From a virus: a stretch of DNA of 64,000 bases. The stretch lies in IMG/VR virus record IMGVR_UViG_3300020122_000665, positions 21,476 through 85,475 of that record; one strand, given 5' to 3'. Below are positions 7,311 to 15,156 of this stretch, piece by piece (the first letter of the stretch is position 1; each line of letters begins with the position of its first letter). The position numbers and the translations under genes are program-made. Under the pieces are notes generated by a model that did not search any database, was not told where the DNA came from, and saw only the letters and a program-made list of their open reading frames with translations.

Positions 7311-8020
7311 TCTTCGAACTCGACTCCGACCTATCACGTCGAGATACGACGTGGGAGAAGGCGCGCTACCTCGAGCAGCTCCCGCTCGGCGCCGCGCCCG
7401 GATCGCGCGGGTGGGTCCACCGCTCGCTCCGCCTCCGCATCGCGGAGTCTCGCGCCGACTGCGCGCTCGCCGCCGACATCGTGAAGCACCGCCACTACCA
7501 CCGAAAGTGGCCCTGCCCGCCGAAGACGCTGATGATGAGCTACCTCTCCAGCCTCGACGGCGTCGGCGGGCTCGACGCCGCGGGCCTCGTGTCCGTGGCG
7601 CTGCTGCCCAACCGCTACCACGTGCGCGAGGCGCTCGGACTCTCGCAGCTCGAGTGCCTGACGCTGGTTCGCATGTGGCGCGCCGACGACCTCGTGCCGA
7701 CGATCGCGCCCGATCTCACGCCGGAGACGCTCCGCCGCGTCGTGCGCGGCGAGAGAAACCGCGGCCCGCTGCGCGGGGTGCGCGACGAGTGGATCGCGCG
7801 CAAGTGCCGCGCGGACGGGCTGCGCGCCGCGCCTCGCCTGCTCGCCACCTACGCCGATCCGGCGCTCGGGCACGACGGCGCGACCTACGTCGCCGCTGGC
7901 GCCGTCGACTGCGGCCGCGCGCGCTGCGGGAAGCTGCTCTTCGCGTGGGGGCTCGACGAGGAGACCCGCAACAACCTGGCCGCGCTCGGGCGCGCCGTCG
8001 CCGAAAGGACCGCCGCATGA
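7307..8020 (+). CDS. Mom-like GNAT-fold DNA modification protein
   Basis: 237 residues, ATGA-coupled. A conserved pattern of the phage Mu Mom/GNAT-like group is visible: an N-terminal HRHYHRKWP segment, a middle LSQLECLTLVRMW segment, and the C-terminal core LLATYADPALGHDGATY at residues 178-194 (YADxxxGHxGxxY). In Mu, Mom converts adenine to N6-carbamoylmethyladenine and protects DNA from restriction. The neighbours at 8232 (cytosine methylase) and 10495 (DndC-like) fit a DNA-modification block. The match is by motif memory, not a search, so another GNAT function is possible. Confidence 0.55.
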   Translation: MIFELDSDLSRRDTTWEKARYLEQLPLGAAPGSRGWVHRSLRLRIAESRADCALAADIVKHRHYHRKWPCPPKTLMMSYLSSLDGVGGLDAAGLVSVALLPNRYHVREALGLSQLECLTLVRMWRADDLVPTIAPDLTPETLRRVVRGERNRGPLRGVRDEWIARKCRADGLRAAPRLLATYADPALGHDGATYVAAGAVDCGRARCGKLLFAWGLDEETRNNLAALGRAVAERTAA

Positions 8021-8235
8021 GACCGATCTACTTCAGCGCATCGATCTCCATCCCCTGGTGGAAGCACAAGCGGAAACCGCTGTTTCACCACGAGCCGGCG
8101 AACGTCCTCCGCAGCGGGCTCACGATGTCGCAGCCCTCGTCGCACATCCACGTCGGCCCCCTTCACATCGGAATCGTGTGGCGCGAGTCCGACGAGGCGA
8201 AGGCGAAGCGCCTCGTCGAGGCGGAAAGCCGATGA
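8017..8235 (+). CDS. 72-residue early protein, unknown
   Basis: ATGA-coupled between the Mom-like gene and the cytosine methylase gene. The sequence begins MRPIYFSASISIPWWKHKRK and continues with a beta-rich HIHVGPLHIGIVWRE segment. No family is recognised. Context suggests an accessory to the modification block. Confidence 0.55.
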   Translation: MRPIYFSASISIPWWKHKRKPLFHHEPANVLRSGLTMSQPSSHIHVGPLHIGIVWRESDEAKAKRLVEAESR

Positions 8236-10271
8236 AGTCGAAACCGAAGCGCGCGACGCGTCGGCCGCCGATGCTACGCCTGCACACCGAAGATCTGGTG
8301 ATCGACAACTTCGCCGGCGGCGGCGGCGCCAGCCTCGGTATCGAGTGGGCGCTCGGCCGCTCGCCGGACATCGCGGTCAACCACGATCCCGAGGCGCTCG
8401 CGATGCACGCCGCCAACCACCCCGACACGAAGCACCTCTGCGAGTCGGTGTGGGATGTCGACCCGCGGAAGGTGTGCGGCGACAAGCAAGTCGAGCTCGC
8501 GTGGTTCTCGCCAGATTGCACATACCATTCAAAAGCCCGAGGCGGAAAGCCCTTCCGCGATCGCAACAAGGCGCGCCGCCGGCGCGGCCTCGCCTGGGTC
8601 GTCGTTCGATGGGCCGAGGCGAGGAAACCCCGGCTAATCATGCTCGAGAACGTCGAGGAGTTCGAGGATTGGGGGCCGCTCCTCGACGACGGCACGCCCG
8701 ACAAGACTCGCGCCGGGTTCACCTTCCGTCGGTGGGTCGCGCGCCTCCGCAACCTCGGCTACGACGTCGACTGGCGCCAGCTCCGCGCGTGCGACTACGG
8801 CGCGCCGACGACGCGCAAGCGGCTCTTCCTGATCGCGCGCTGCGACGGGCTTCCGATCGTGTGGCCCGAGGCGACGCACGCCCCGCCGGCGGTCGCCGCG
8901 GCGAAGGGCCTCAAGCCCTACCGCACCGCCGCCGAGTGCATCGACTGGTCGATCCCCTGCCCGTCGATCTTCCTCACCAACGCCGAGGGCAAGAAGATCG
9001 GCGTGAAGCGGCCGCTCTCCGACAACACGCTGCGGCGCATCGCGCGAGGCATCAAGAAGTTCGTCCTCGACGCCAAGGACCCATTCATCGTCCCCGATGC
9101 CGACCGCCGGCCGAAAGCGATGGTTCCATTCATCGCGCCTGTTTCGCACACCGGCGTCCGACCGAGCGGCACCAGCGTCGACGCTCGCGTGCATTCGATC
9201 AACGAGCCACTCCCGACGGTCACCGGAGCGCGCCGCGGCGAGAAGGCGCTCGTGCAGCCATTCCTCACGCCGGTCAAGACGTGGGGCGGCGGCGGCAACG
9301 AGCCGCGCTCCATCAACGAGCCGATGCGGACCACGACCACGTCGAAGCGTGGAGAGCACGCCATCGTCGCGCCGCTCCTCGCGCGCATCGGGCAAACCGG
9401 CGGAAACGGCGACTACTCGAACGACGCGCGCACCCCGCTCACCACCGTCACCACAAAGGCGGAGCACCTCCTCATCGCGCCGACGCTGATCCAGACCTCC
9501 TACGGCGAGCGCAAGGGCCAGAAGCCGCGCACGCTCGACCTGCACGCGCCGCTCGGCACCGTCGTCGGGCAGGGAGTGAAGCACTCGGTCGTCTCCGCAT
9601 TCCTGGCGAAGCACTACGGCGGCCCGGGCGTGGAGCGCATCACCAAGCAGCCGGCCGGGACGTCGATGGATGCGCCGGTCGACACCATCACACAGCGCGA
9701 CCACCACACGGTCATCGAGGCGCAGCTCGAGCCCTGGCTCGACGACCACGACAACACGGACCCCGACGGGGCCGAATACGAGGGTGGATTCTTCGGGCCC
9801 ACCATCGAAGCCTCGCATTTGGTCCACCTGCGCGGTGGCGTCGACGACCACCCCAACACCGCGCAGGCCGTCGAGGAGCCGCTGCCGACGGTCACGGCGA
9901 ACGGGAACCACATCGCCGAGGTCCGCGCGCTGCTGATCAAATACTACGGCACCGACCAGGACCCGCAGCTCGGCGAGCCGCTCCACACCGTCACCACCAA
10001 GGACCGCTTCGCGCTGATCGTGACGATCCACGGCGTCGACTACGAGATCGTCGACATCGGAATGCGGATGCTCTCGCCGCGCGAGCTCTTCCGCGCGCAG
10101 GGCTTCCCCGACTCCTACGACATCGAGTCGGAGTGGGAAGGCGTGAAGCTCACCAAGACCTCGCAGGTCCGCATGTGCGGCAACGCGGTAAGCCCCGTCA
10201 TGTCGGAGGCGCTGGCGAAGGCGAACTACGTCCGTCGGATGGGCGATCTCGCCGCCGGATGCGTGTCCTGA
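8232..10271 (+). CDS. DNA cytosine-C5 methyltransferase
   Basis: 679 residues, ATGA-coupled. Motif I FAGGGGASLGIE (27-38), catalytic loop SPDC (Cys96, in the SPDC variant rather than PPCQ), ENV (139-141), motif VIII CDYGAPTTRKR (186-196) and C-terminal motifs LSPRELFRAQGFP and MCGNAVSP identify a Dcm-type enzyme. It is much longer than usual because residues about 360-620 hold seven degenerate repeats of the type EPLPTVTxxx(A/L)xVxPxL, probably the target-recognition region. Role: 5-methylcytosine in phage DNA, protecting against restriction. Part of the modification block with the 7307 and 10495 genes. Confidence 0.9.
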   Translation: MKSKPKRATRRPPMLRLHTEDLVIDNFAGGGGASLGIEWALGRSPDIAVNHDPEALAMHAANHPDTKHLCESVWDVDPRKVCGDKQVELAWFSPDCTYHSKARGGKPFRDRNKARRRRGLAWVVVRWAEARKPRLIMLENVEEFEDWGPLLDDGTPDKTRAGFTFRRWVARLRNLGYDVDWRQLRACDYGAPTTRKRLFLIARCDGLPIVWPEATHAPPAVAAAKGLKPYRTAAECIDWSIPCPSIFLTNAEGKKIGVKRPLSDNTLRRIARGIKKFVLDAKDPFIVPDADRRPKAMVPFIAPVSHTGVRPSGTSVDARVHSINEPLPTVTGARRGEKALVQPFLTPVKTWGGGGNEPRSINEPMRTTTTSKRGEHAIVAPLLARIGQTGGNGDYSNDARTPLTTVTTKAEHLLIAPTLIQTSYGERKGQKPRTLDLHAPLGTVVGQGVKHSVVSAFLAKHYGGPGVERITKQPAGTSMDAPVDTITQRDHHTVIEAQLEPWLDDHDNTDPDGAEYEGGFFGPTIEASHLVHLRGGVDDHPNTAQAVEEPLPTVTANGNHIAEVRALLIKYYGTDQDPQLGEPLHTVTTKDRFALIVTIHGVDYEIVDIGMRMLSPRELFRAQGFPDSYDIESEWEGVKLTKTSQVRMCGNAVSPVMSEALAKANYVRRMGDLAAGCVS

Positions 10272-10498
10272 TGGCGAAGCTCAGCGAAGAGGAACGATTG
10301 GCGGCCACGACGCGTCGGATCCTCCGGGATAAGCGGCGTGCCGACAAAGTCCCCGATCGATCTGCGCAGTGCGGAATCTCCTACTACAGCCAGAGCCCTC
10401 GGCAGCGCGAGGAAGGGACGTATTGGAAGGAGTGCCATCGCTGCAAGAAGCCGCTCGACTATCAACCCGTGGCGACCAGAAGGGAGTGCATCCCATGA
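10271..10498 (+). CDS. 75-residue protein with CxxC knuckle
   Basis: The ATG shares its first base with the previous stop. A basic N-terminal helix (SEEERLAATTRRILRDKRRA) leads to cysteines at C34, CHRCKKPLDY and ECIP, a single possible zinc site. It lies directly before the DndC-like gene and overlaps it by ATGA, so the two are probably made together. Confidence 0.6.
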   Translation: MAKLSEEERLAATTRRILRDKRRADKVPDRSAQCGISYYSQSPRQREEGTYWKECHRCKKPLDYQPVATRRECIP

Positions 10499-11892
10499 GG
10501 CAGGAAGCCCTATTCGGCGGCGCGCGGCTTCAGATGAGCGATTCCATCCGCTTGACGATCGAATCTCTGTTCACCTACGGGTCGACCCATCAGCATTGGG
10601 CGATCGCGTGGTCGGGAGGGAAGGACTCGACGGTCCTGCTGACGATGGTCGTATGGATCCTGCTCTCAGCCAGGGAAGCGCGCCGCGGGGCGTTCATCAT
10701 CAACGCCGAAATCACGGCTCTGTTGCGCCTGCTCCGCGCCCCGAAGTCTCTGACAGTGCTTTACGCGGACACGCGCATGGAGATCCCCCCGCTGTGGCAG
10801 GCGGCCTGCTCGATTCGCGACGAGCTGACCGACAAGGCCGCTGATCTCGCCGAGAACGGCTGCACGCTCGTCGTGCGCACTGTGATGGCGCCGATCGATC
10901 ATCGATTCTTCGTCTACATGCTCGGGCGCGGCGTTCCGCCTCCGTCGACTAGATTTCGGTGGTGCACCGATAAGCTGAAGATCCAGCCGATGGCCGAGGA
11001 GCTGCGACGCCTCGTCGAGGCGGAGCGCCAGACTCCGCCGCCTCCCTCGGAAGCGATCGCCGCCGTGGCTGATGATCTTCGCCAGAAGCTCGGCGACGAC
11101 TACGAGGTCATTGGTCCGAGGAAGCTATCCGATAAGATCCTCCTGCTCACCGGGCTCCGCGTCGGTGAGAGCGCTGCGCGCGATGACCGGATCGCGATCG
11201 CGTGCGGCCGCGACGGCGGTGAGTGCGGCCAGGGCTGGTATCAAGAGTCGCTCGACTCGTCATTCTGCGACACGCTGGCGCCCATTCTTCACATGCGCGT
11301 CTGCCACGTGTGGGAGTGGCTGAAGCATTGGGCCGAGCGGATCGAGTTCGGAGACTGGTCGACCGCGCTTCTCGCGGATGCGTACGGCGGCGACGAGGCG
11401 GAGGAGAAAAACGCGCGCACCGGCTGCGTCGACTGCAATCTCGTCGAGGAGGATCGGGCGCTCAAATACAGCAGTCGCCTTGATGGATGGACGCATCTTC
11501 AGCTCCTGGTCGGAGCCCTCAAAGCGATCTACGCGGAGATGAAGAAGCCGCAACACCGGCTACGACAGCCCGGAGGCGAGCGCCGGAAGGATGGAAAGCT
11601 GGCGCTCAACCAGCAGCGACTCGGCCCACTGCTGCTCACGTCGAGGATCCAGTTCCTCGACCAGATCCTCGAAGTGCAGGCGCGCGTGAACGCCGAGGCC
11701 GATCGCATCGGAGCCCCGCGCCTCAACATCCTCAACGCAGAGGAGGAAGCGCGAATCCGCGAACTGGTGGCGGCGAACACCTGGCCCGACGGATGGAATG
11801 GCGACGAGCCGGAGGGCGATGTCATGCTCGACAGAATGTTCGCGGACGGGACCATCCAGCCTTTGCTCCGTGGCTTCGGAGAAGGCACATGA
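10495..11892 (+). CDS. DndC-like PP-loop sulfurtransferase
   Basis: 465 residues, close to DndC length. The PP-loop SGGKDS is at 40-45. GRGVPPP-STRFRWCTDKLKI (144-163) parallels the DndC stretch GKGYPxPxxKFRWCTxRLKI, followed by LLLTGLRVGESAARDDR (216-232) and a Cys pair TGCVDCNLVEEDRAL (309-323) like the DndC GCWVCTLVDQDK region. DndC/PAPS-reductase-type enzymes activate a substrate with ATP; DndC installs sulfur in the DNA backbone as phosphorothioate. No DndA, DndD or DndE partner is visible in the window, so it would have to borrow a host cysteine desulfurase or act in a different modification. Coupled by ATGA to both neighbours. Confidence 0.75.
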   Translation: MRQEALFGGARLQMSDSIRLTIESLFTYGSTHQHWAIAWSGGKDSTVLLTMVVWILLSAREARRGAFIINAEITALLRLLRAPKSLTVLYADTRMEIPPLWQAACSIRDELTDKAADLAENGCTLVVRTVMAPIDHRFFVYMLGRGVPPPSTRFRWCTDKLKIQPMAEELRRLVEAERQTPPPPSEAIAAVADDLRQKLGDDYEVIGPRKLSDKILLLTGLRVGESAARDDRIAIACGRDGGECGQGWYQESLDSSFCDTLAPILHMRVCHVWEWLKHWAERIEFGDWSTALLADAYGGDEAEEKNARTGCVDCNLVEEDRALKYSSRLDGWTHLQLLVGALKAIYAEMKKPQHRLRQPGGERRKDGKLALNQQRLGPLLLTSRIQFLDQILEVQARVNAEADRIGAPRLNILNAEEEARIRELVAANTWPDGWNGDEPEGDVMLDRMFADGTIQPLLRGFGEGT

Positions 11893-11951
11893 TCGCCCTC
11901 ATCGTCGGCGCGTTCCTCTGCGTCTCGCCGCCCGTCGAGCACGAACAATGA
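11889..11951 (+). CDS. 20-residue hydrophobic peptide, likely truncated copy of the 12187 N-terminus
   Basis: MIALIVGAFLCVSPPVEHEQ, coupled by ATGA overlap at both ends. It resembles the start of the protein at 12187, MIVLALLLCIPPAIEHEH, in the order hydrophobic run, Cys, PP, EHE. It therefore looks like a remnant left when the zinc-ribbon gene at 11948 entered. Whether it is translated for its own function is unknown. Confidence 0.45.
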   Translation: MIALIVGAFLCVSPPVEHEQ

Positions 11952-12190
11952 GCAGGCCTCGCAATGTCCGCTGTCCTCGGTGCGGAGGCGTCGAACTGCG
12001 GATAAGAGAGAGTTCGATTGCGTACACCTTTTTTGAGCAGGAAGCTGGCGGTATCGTATTCGACGACGGGATACATGAGCACGGATTGATTACGGGCGTG
12101 GAGTGCAAGTGCCGTCGCTGCAAGCACGAATGGAAGCCGCGCGGTATCACTCAGATCACTGGGTTCGCCGGTTTGAAGGAGAAGCCATGA
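11948..12190 (+). CDS. 80-residue zinc-ribbon protein
   Basis: ATGA-coupled. CPRCGG at 9-14 and CKCRRCKHEW at about 55-64 form a classical zinc ribbon, as in many transcription-factor-like or phage small proteins. It sits between a truncated and a complete copy of the same hydrophobic leader sequence (11889 and 12187), which suggests it was inserted. Function unknown. Confidence 0.65.
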   Translation: MSRPRNVRCPRCGGVELRIRESSIAYTFFEQEAGGIVFDDGIHEHGLITGVECKCRRCKHEWKPRGITQITGFAGLKEKP

Positions 12191-12933
12191 TCGTCCTCGC
12201 CCTCCTCCTATGCATCCCGCCCGCGATCGAGCACGAGCACCGGGGCCTCCTCAAGCACCGCGCCGCGTCCGAGCAGCCGCCCGTGCGCGTGACCGTCGCC
12301 GAGATGCTGGCGTGGCCCGATCCCGCTGGCGCCTCGGACAAGCGCGTGCGCGCGAGCCAGGAGCCGATCGACGAGCACGAGCGCACGGTGTACGTGCTCG
12401 AAGGCGTGGTGGAGCTGGTGCGGCGGGAGAAGGACTGCGACCTGCACATCGAACTGAGCGAAGGAGCGAGCGATGGATTACGAGAAAGCGCCAGCCGCGA
12501 CGTGCGAACACGGCATCACAGCGCCGAACTGGTGCCTACGGTGCGCGGCCGGTGCGGAGCGACGAATCCGATGCAAGCGCGGCCAGTGCGCGCACTGCGG
12601 GGGCGATCTACTGGGCAGGAGTTGCCGTCAGTGCGGCATTCTGAACGATGCTTGCGGAGAGTGCGAGCGCTGCCGCAAACCATAATCGTCGAAATCCCCG
12701 GCGAGCTGCACCTCCCTCGCGTGCGCCGTGGCGATCGCGTGCGCGTCGTCGGGTGGGGGTTCTTCGACGGGGCGCATACGTGGCAGGGGAGGGCCACGCC
12801 GTGGGAGCTGCATCCGGTTTGGTCGGTGAAGAAGCTATCGGATCCGCTTCTTCCCCATCGCTGGCGTCATTCGTGGAGCGCTCGCAAGAAGGTCGCCACC
12901 AGGCGACGCGTAGCGCTTCCGCCGTCCCTCTGA
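12187..12933 (+). CDS. exported OB-fold-like protein with an internal nested gene
   Basis: 248 residues in one uninterrupted frame, ATGA-coupled. The N-terminus is a short signal-like segment (MIVLALLLCIPP). A beta-rich segment, VYVLEGVVELVRREKDCDLHIELS (about 67-90), and a second one, TIIVEIPGELHLPRVRRGDR... VVGWGFFD (about 166-198), read like two halves of one OB-fold domain. Between them is a basic stretch of about 70 residues with no such character. That stretch corresponds to the separate zinc-finger gene at 12473 in another frame. The 3' end overlaps the convergent sigma-factor gene by 99 bases. Confidence 0.5.
   Translation: MIVLALLLCIPPAIEHEHRGLLKHRAASEQPPVRVTVAEMLAWPDPAGASDKRVRASQEPIDEHERTVYVLEGVVELVRREKDCDLHIELSEGASDGLRESASRDVRTRHHSAELVPTVRGRCGATNPMQARPVRALRGRSTGQELPSVRHSERCLRRVRALPQTIIVEIPGELHLPRVRRGDRVRVVGWGFFDGAHTWQGRATPWELHPVWSVKKLSDPLLPHRWRHSWSARKKVATRRRVALPPSL
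12473..12685 (+). CDS. 70-residue zinc-finger protein nested in the 12187 gene
   Basis: Starts MDYEKAPAATCEHGITAPNW with gaaggagcgagcg upstream and ends at 12685. It has eleven cysteines in CxxC-like spacing (CLRCAAG, CKRGQCAHCGG, CRQCG, CGECERC), so it is a much more convincing protein than the overlapping frame. It lies wholly inside the longer frame of the 12187 gene. It may be a small gene inserted without breaking that frame. Confidence 0.6.
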   Translation: MDYEKAPAATCEHGITAPNWCLRCAAGAERRIRCKRGQCAHCGGDLLGRSCRQCGILNDACGECERCRKP

Positions 12934-13944
12934 TTCTTGCTCCACAAGAATCGGACGTTCTGCGGCGAGCCGGATCCGGTAGCAGTTGCCCTCCTTCCGC
13001 TCCGCCGGCGACTTGACCTCCTCGACGGGAATCCCTTCGGTCCTCATCGTCGCCAGCCACTGATAGACCTGCGGCCGGCTACGCCCGACGAGGCGCGCGA
13101 GCGAACGCACGGTCTTCGGCCCGGCGAGGAGCGCGACGATCACCTGCGACATCGCCGCCGCCGCGCTCTTGCGCCGCTTCTCCTCCTTCGCCGCCGTCGG
13201 GTCGGGCTTCGCCCACGGCAACAGCTCGCGCAGGCGCTCCTTGCCCTTCATCTCGATCTGGCGCACGCGCGTCGGGTGCAATCGATCGCCGGCCGCCGAC
13301 GTCACGCCGACCGCCTTCAGGTCGACGCCGTCCGCGCGCTCGAGCAGCACCTGGCGCTCGCGCGCCGGAAGGCGGTCTACCGCGCGACGCACGAGCACAC
13401 CCTCTTGCGCGCGCACCGCCGCCGTCTCCGAGCTCTCCGCATCGTCGGCGATCGTGTCCCCGAGGGGTCGCCCATCGGCGCCGTGCACCGGGGCGTCCAT
13501 CGCCGCGTCCGACGCCATGCGCAGCCGTGCCGCCGTGTTCGCGCCATCCGCCGTCGCCGGATCCGCGCGCCGCAGGGCCTTCTCGACCCGCTGCGGCGAC
13601 GACAGGATGTCGATCGGCAGCTTCATCGCGCGCGCGTTCTCGGTGACCCACCGCTGCATCGCCCGCAGGACAGGCTTCGAGAAGTAGCTCAGCGGCGACA
13701 CGCCGCGCGCCGGGTCGAACGTGGGCGCCGCCTCCATGATCGCGATCGCTCCCTCGGAGTCGAGGTCGTCGATCGCCGCGTCGGGGAGGCCGAGCTTCAG
13801 GAACTGCCGCGCGCGCCGGCGGCGGAACCCCTGCGTCGCCGCCAGCACCGCGCCCATCGCGTCCTTGTCTCCCTCGCGGAGCCGCGCGAGGATGGCGACG
13901 AGGCGCTCCGACAGCTCGCCGCCCGCCTGCTGCTGCTGCGTCAC
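12835..13944 (-). CDS. phage sigma-70-family factor with C-terminal wHTH
   Basis: 369 residues. Region 2 is visible at about 55-110 (DDLDSEGAIAIMEAAPTFDP then YFSKPVLRAMQRWV). Region 4 is visible at about 190-245 (VDRLPARERQVLLERADGVD, then HPTRVRQIEMKGKERLREL with the recognition helix). It is followed by an extra winged-helix-like domain at about 265-325 (SQVIVALLAGPKTVRSLARL, then GRSRPQVYQWLATMRTEGI). A phage sigma factor would direct host RNA polymerase to phage promoters, most simply the leftward late genes. It is the last gene of the leftward replication operon, coupled by ATGA to the 13941 gene, and overlaps the convergent 12187 gene. Confidence 0.75.
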   Translation of the reverse strand: MTQQQQAGGELSERLVAILARLREGDKDAMGAVLAATQGFRRRRARQFLKLGLPDAAIDDLDSEGAIAIMEAAPTFDPARGVSPLSYFSKPVLRAMQRWVTENARAMKLPIDILSSPQRVEKALRRADPATADGANTAARLRMASDAAMDAPVHGADGRPLGDTIADDAESSETAAVRAQEGVLVRRAVDRLPARERQVLLERADGVDLKAVGVTSAAGDRLHPTRVRQIEMKGKERLRELLPWAKPDPTAAKEEKRRKSAAAAMSQVIVALLAGPKTVRSLARLVGRSRPQVYQWLATMRTEGIPVEEVKSPAERKEGNCYRIRLAAERPILVEQESEGRRKRYASPGGDLLASAPRMTPAMGKKRIR

Positions 13945-14156
13945 CGTCGCGCGGCGCGCCGCGCGCGCTCGCCAGCGTTCATCTCGGTGCGAACCCGGTC
14001 CGCGGCTCCATCGAGCAGGTCAATCACCTGGCGGTCGGTGAGACGATGCACGAACCGCTGCTTCCGGCACACCTCGTCGATCGCCGCGCGCGCGGCGCGC
14101 AGCCCTGCCAGATCTGGCGGCTCGATGTGACCCTTCCTCGGCGGCTTCGTTTTCAT
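13941..14156 (-). CDS. 71-residue basic protein, unknown
   Basis: Starts MKTKPPRKGHIEPPDLAGLR; ATG overlaps the stop of the upstream methylase gene. It is helical and basic with a single Cys. No family is recognised. Position between methylase and sigma factor suggests an accessory regulator only by context. Confidence 0.6.
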   Translation of the reverse strand: MKTKPPRKGHIEPPDLAGLRAARAAIDEVCRKQRFVHRLTDRQVIDLLDGAADRVRTEMNAGERARRAARR

Positions 14157-14854
14157 GGCGCTCCTTCGATTAGCGAGAGTTGCGGCTGCTTCGGTGGGAG
14201 GAGGTACTTCTCGAGTTCCGACGCCGGCGCGAGATGGCCGAGGACACGCTCCTCCTTCGGGAATCGACGGAGGAGCCGATACTGGCCGACGGTGCGCGAG
14301 CGCGACGCGGGCGGGCCCCACACGAACCATGAGTAGGGCGTGCTGTCGCCGCTCTTCTTTTCGCCGGGCTTCGGCTTGATGAACTTCACCCGGCCAACCC
14401 GATCGTCGTCGGGCATCATCGGCGAGAATAGCTTCTGCCGCTCCTCGCTGTCGCCGACCCACTGCGTGCGCTCGAGGCAGACCACCCAGTCGGCGATCGC
14501 CAGTGCGAGGAGCACGAACGCGACCGCGGCGGGGAACGGAGGGTTGAACATCGCCACGTCGAAGTGCGGCATCCGCCTCAGATCGGCGGCGCGCTCCTCC
14601 AGCGCGCCGATGATCGTGCGCGCGCCGAGCGCTTCAAGGCGCGGCCGGCACTCGTCGCGCAGCTCGAGCGCCGTCCACTCGATGTCGCGGCGCACGGCGT
14701 TGACCGCTCGGATGATGTCGCCATCGCCGGCGCCGAGCTCAACCCAACGGCCGCCGGGCAGCGAGCGCGCTTCCAACTCCGCGCGCACGACATACGACGG
14801 AGTCGGGTAGAAGTCGGCGATTGAGCGCTCGCCGCCGCGGTTGGTGCTGCTCAC
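14153..14854 (-). CDS. DNA adenine (N6) methyltransferase
   Basis: 233 residues. FYPTPSYVV near residue 15, SAM-binding ELGAGDGDI near 39 and the catalytic NPPF near 104 are the ordered motifs of small phage N6-adenine methylases. The C-terminus (SWFVWGPPASRSRTVGQYRLL) matches the usual end of this group. Likely role is methylation of phage DNA, complementing the cytosine methylase and the DUF3560 fusion. ATGA-coupled to neighbours in the leftward operon. Confidence 0.8.
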   Translation of the reverse strand: MSSTNRGGERSIADFYPTPSYVVRAELEARSLPGGRWVELGAGDGDIIRAVNAVRRDIEWTALELRDECRPRLEALGARTIIGALEERAADLRRMPHFDVAMFNPPFPAAVAFVLLALAIADWVVCLERTQWVGDSEERQKLFSPMMPDDDRVGRVKFIKPKPGEKKSGDSTPYSWFVWGPPASRSRTVGQYRLLRRFPKEERVLGHLAPASELEKYLLPPKQPQLSLIEGAP

Positions 14855-15156
14855 GCCCTCCGACTCCTTGTCTCGTCGTCGAGGATGAACAGCAGGCAGC
14901 AGATCGCGTGCGCCAGGTGCGGCAGGCCCGAGTCGGGATCGTTCGCCTCACCGGCCCACCACGCGATGACGTGGCGGAGCGTGGCCGCGTAGTAACGGCG
15001 GCGGAGGCTCTTCACGCGCCTCCAGTTGTCGTCGCCGTAGATCGACGCTCCGAAGCCGAGCGCCTTCACGACGAGGCGCGCCGCGCGCGGCGGAAGAAGA
15101 TCCCACCGATCTTTTTCGGCGTCGAGCTTGAGCCCAATCTTTCGCGTCGCTACCAC
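14851..15156 (-). CDS. dATP/dGTP diphosphohydrolase-like protein (DUF5664)
   Basis: 101 residues from a GTG start that overlaps the upstream stop; no other start fits. DRWDLLPPRAARLVVKALGF, then WRRYYAATLRHVIAWWAGE-like sequence and the acidic DPDSGLPHLAHAICCLLFIL resemble phage MazG-like/DUF5664 nucleotide hydrolases. In some phages these adjust the dNTP pool for modified-base synthesis (cleavage of dATP or dGTP). Substrate cannot be read here. Confidence 0.65.
   Translation of the reverse strand: MVATRKIGLKLDAEKDRWDLLPPRAARLVVKALGFGASIYGDDNWRRVKSLRRRYYAATLRHVIAWWAGEANDPDSGLPHLAHAICCLLFILDDETRSRRA

Noticed and set aside
12103-12685. Treating the 12187 outer frame as a simple shadow of 12473
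   Set aside because: Both outer flanks look like genuine beta-rich protein and the start is ATGA-coupled, so the outer gene was kept with reduced confidence.
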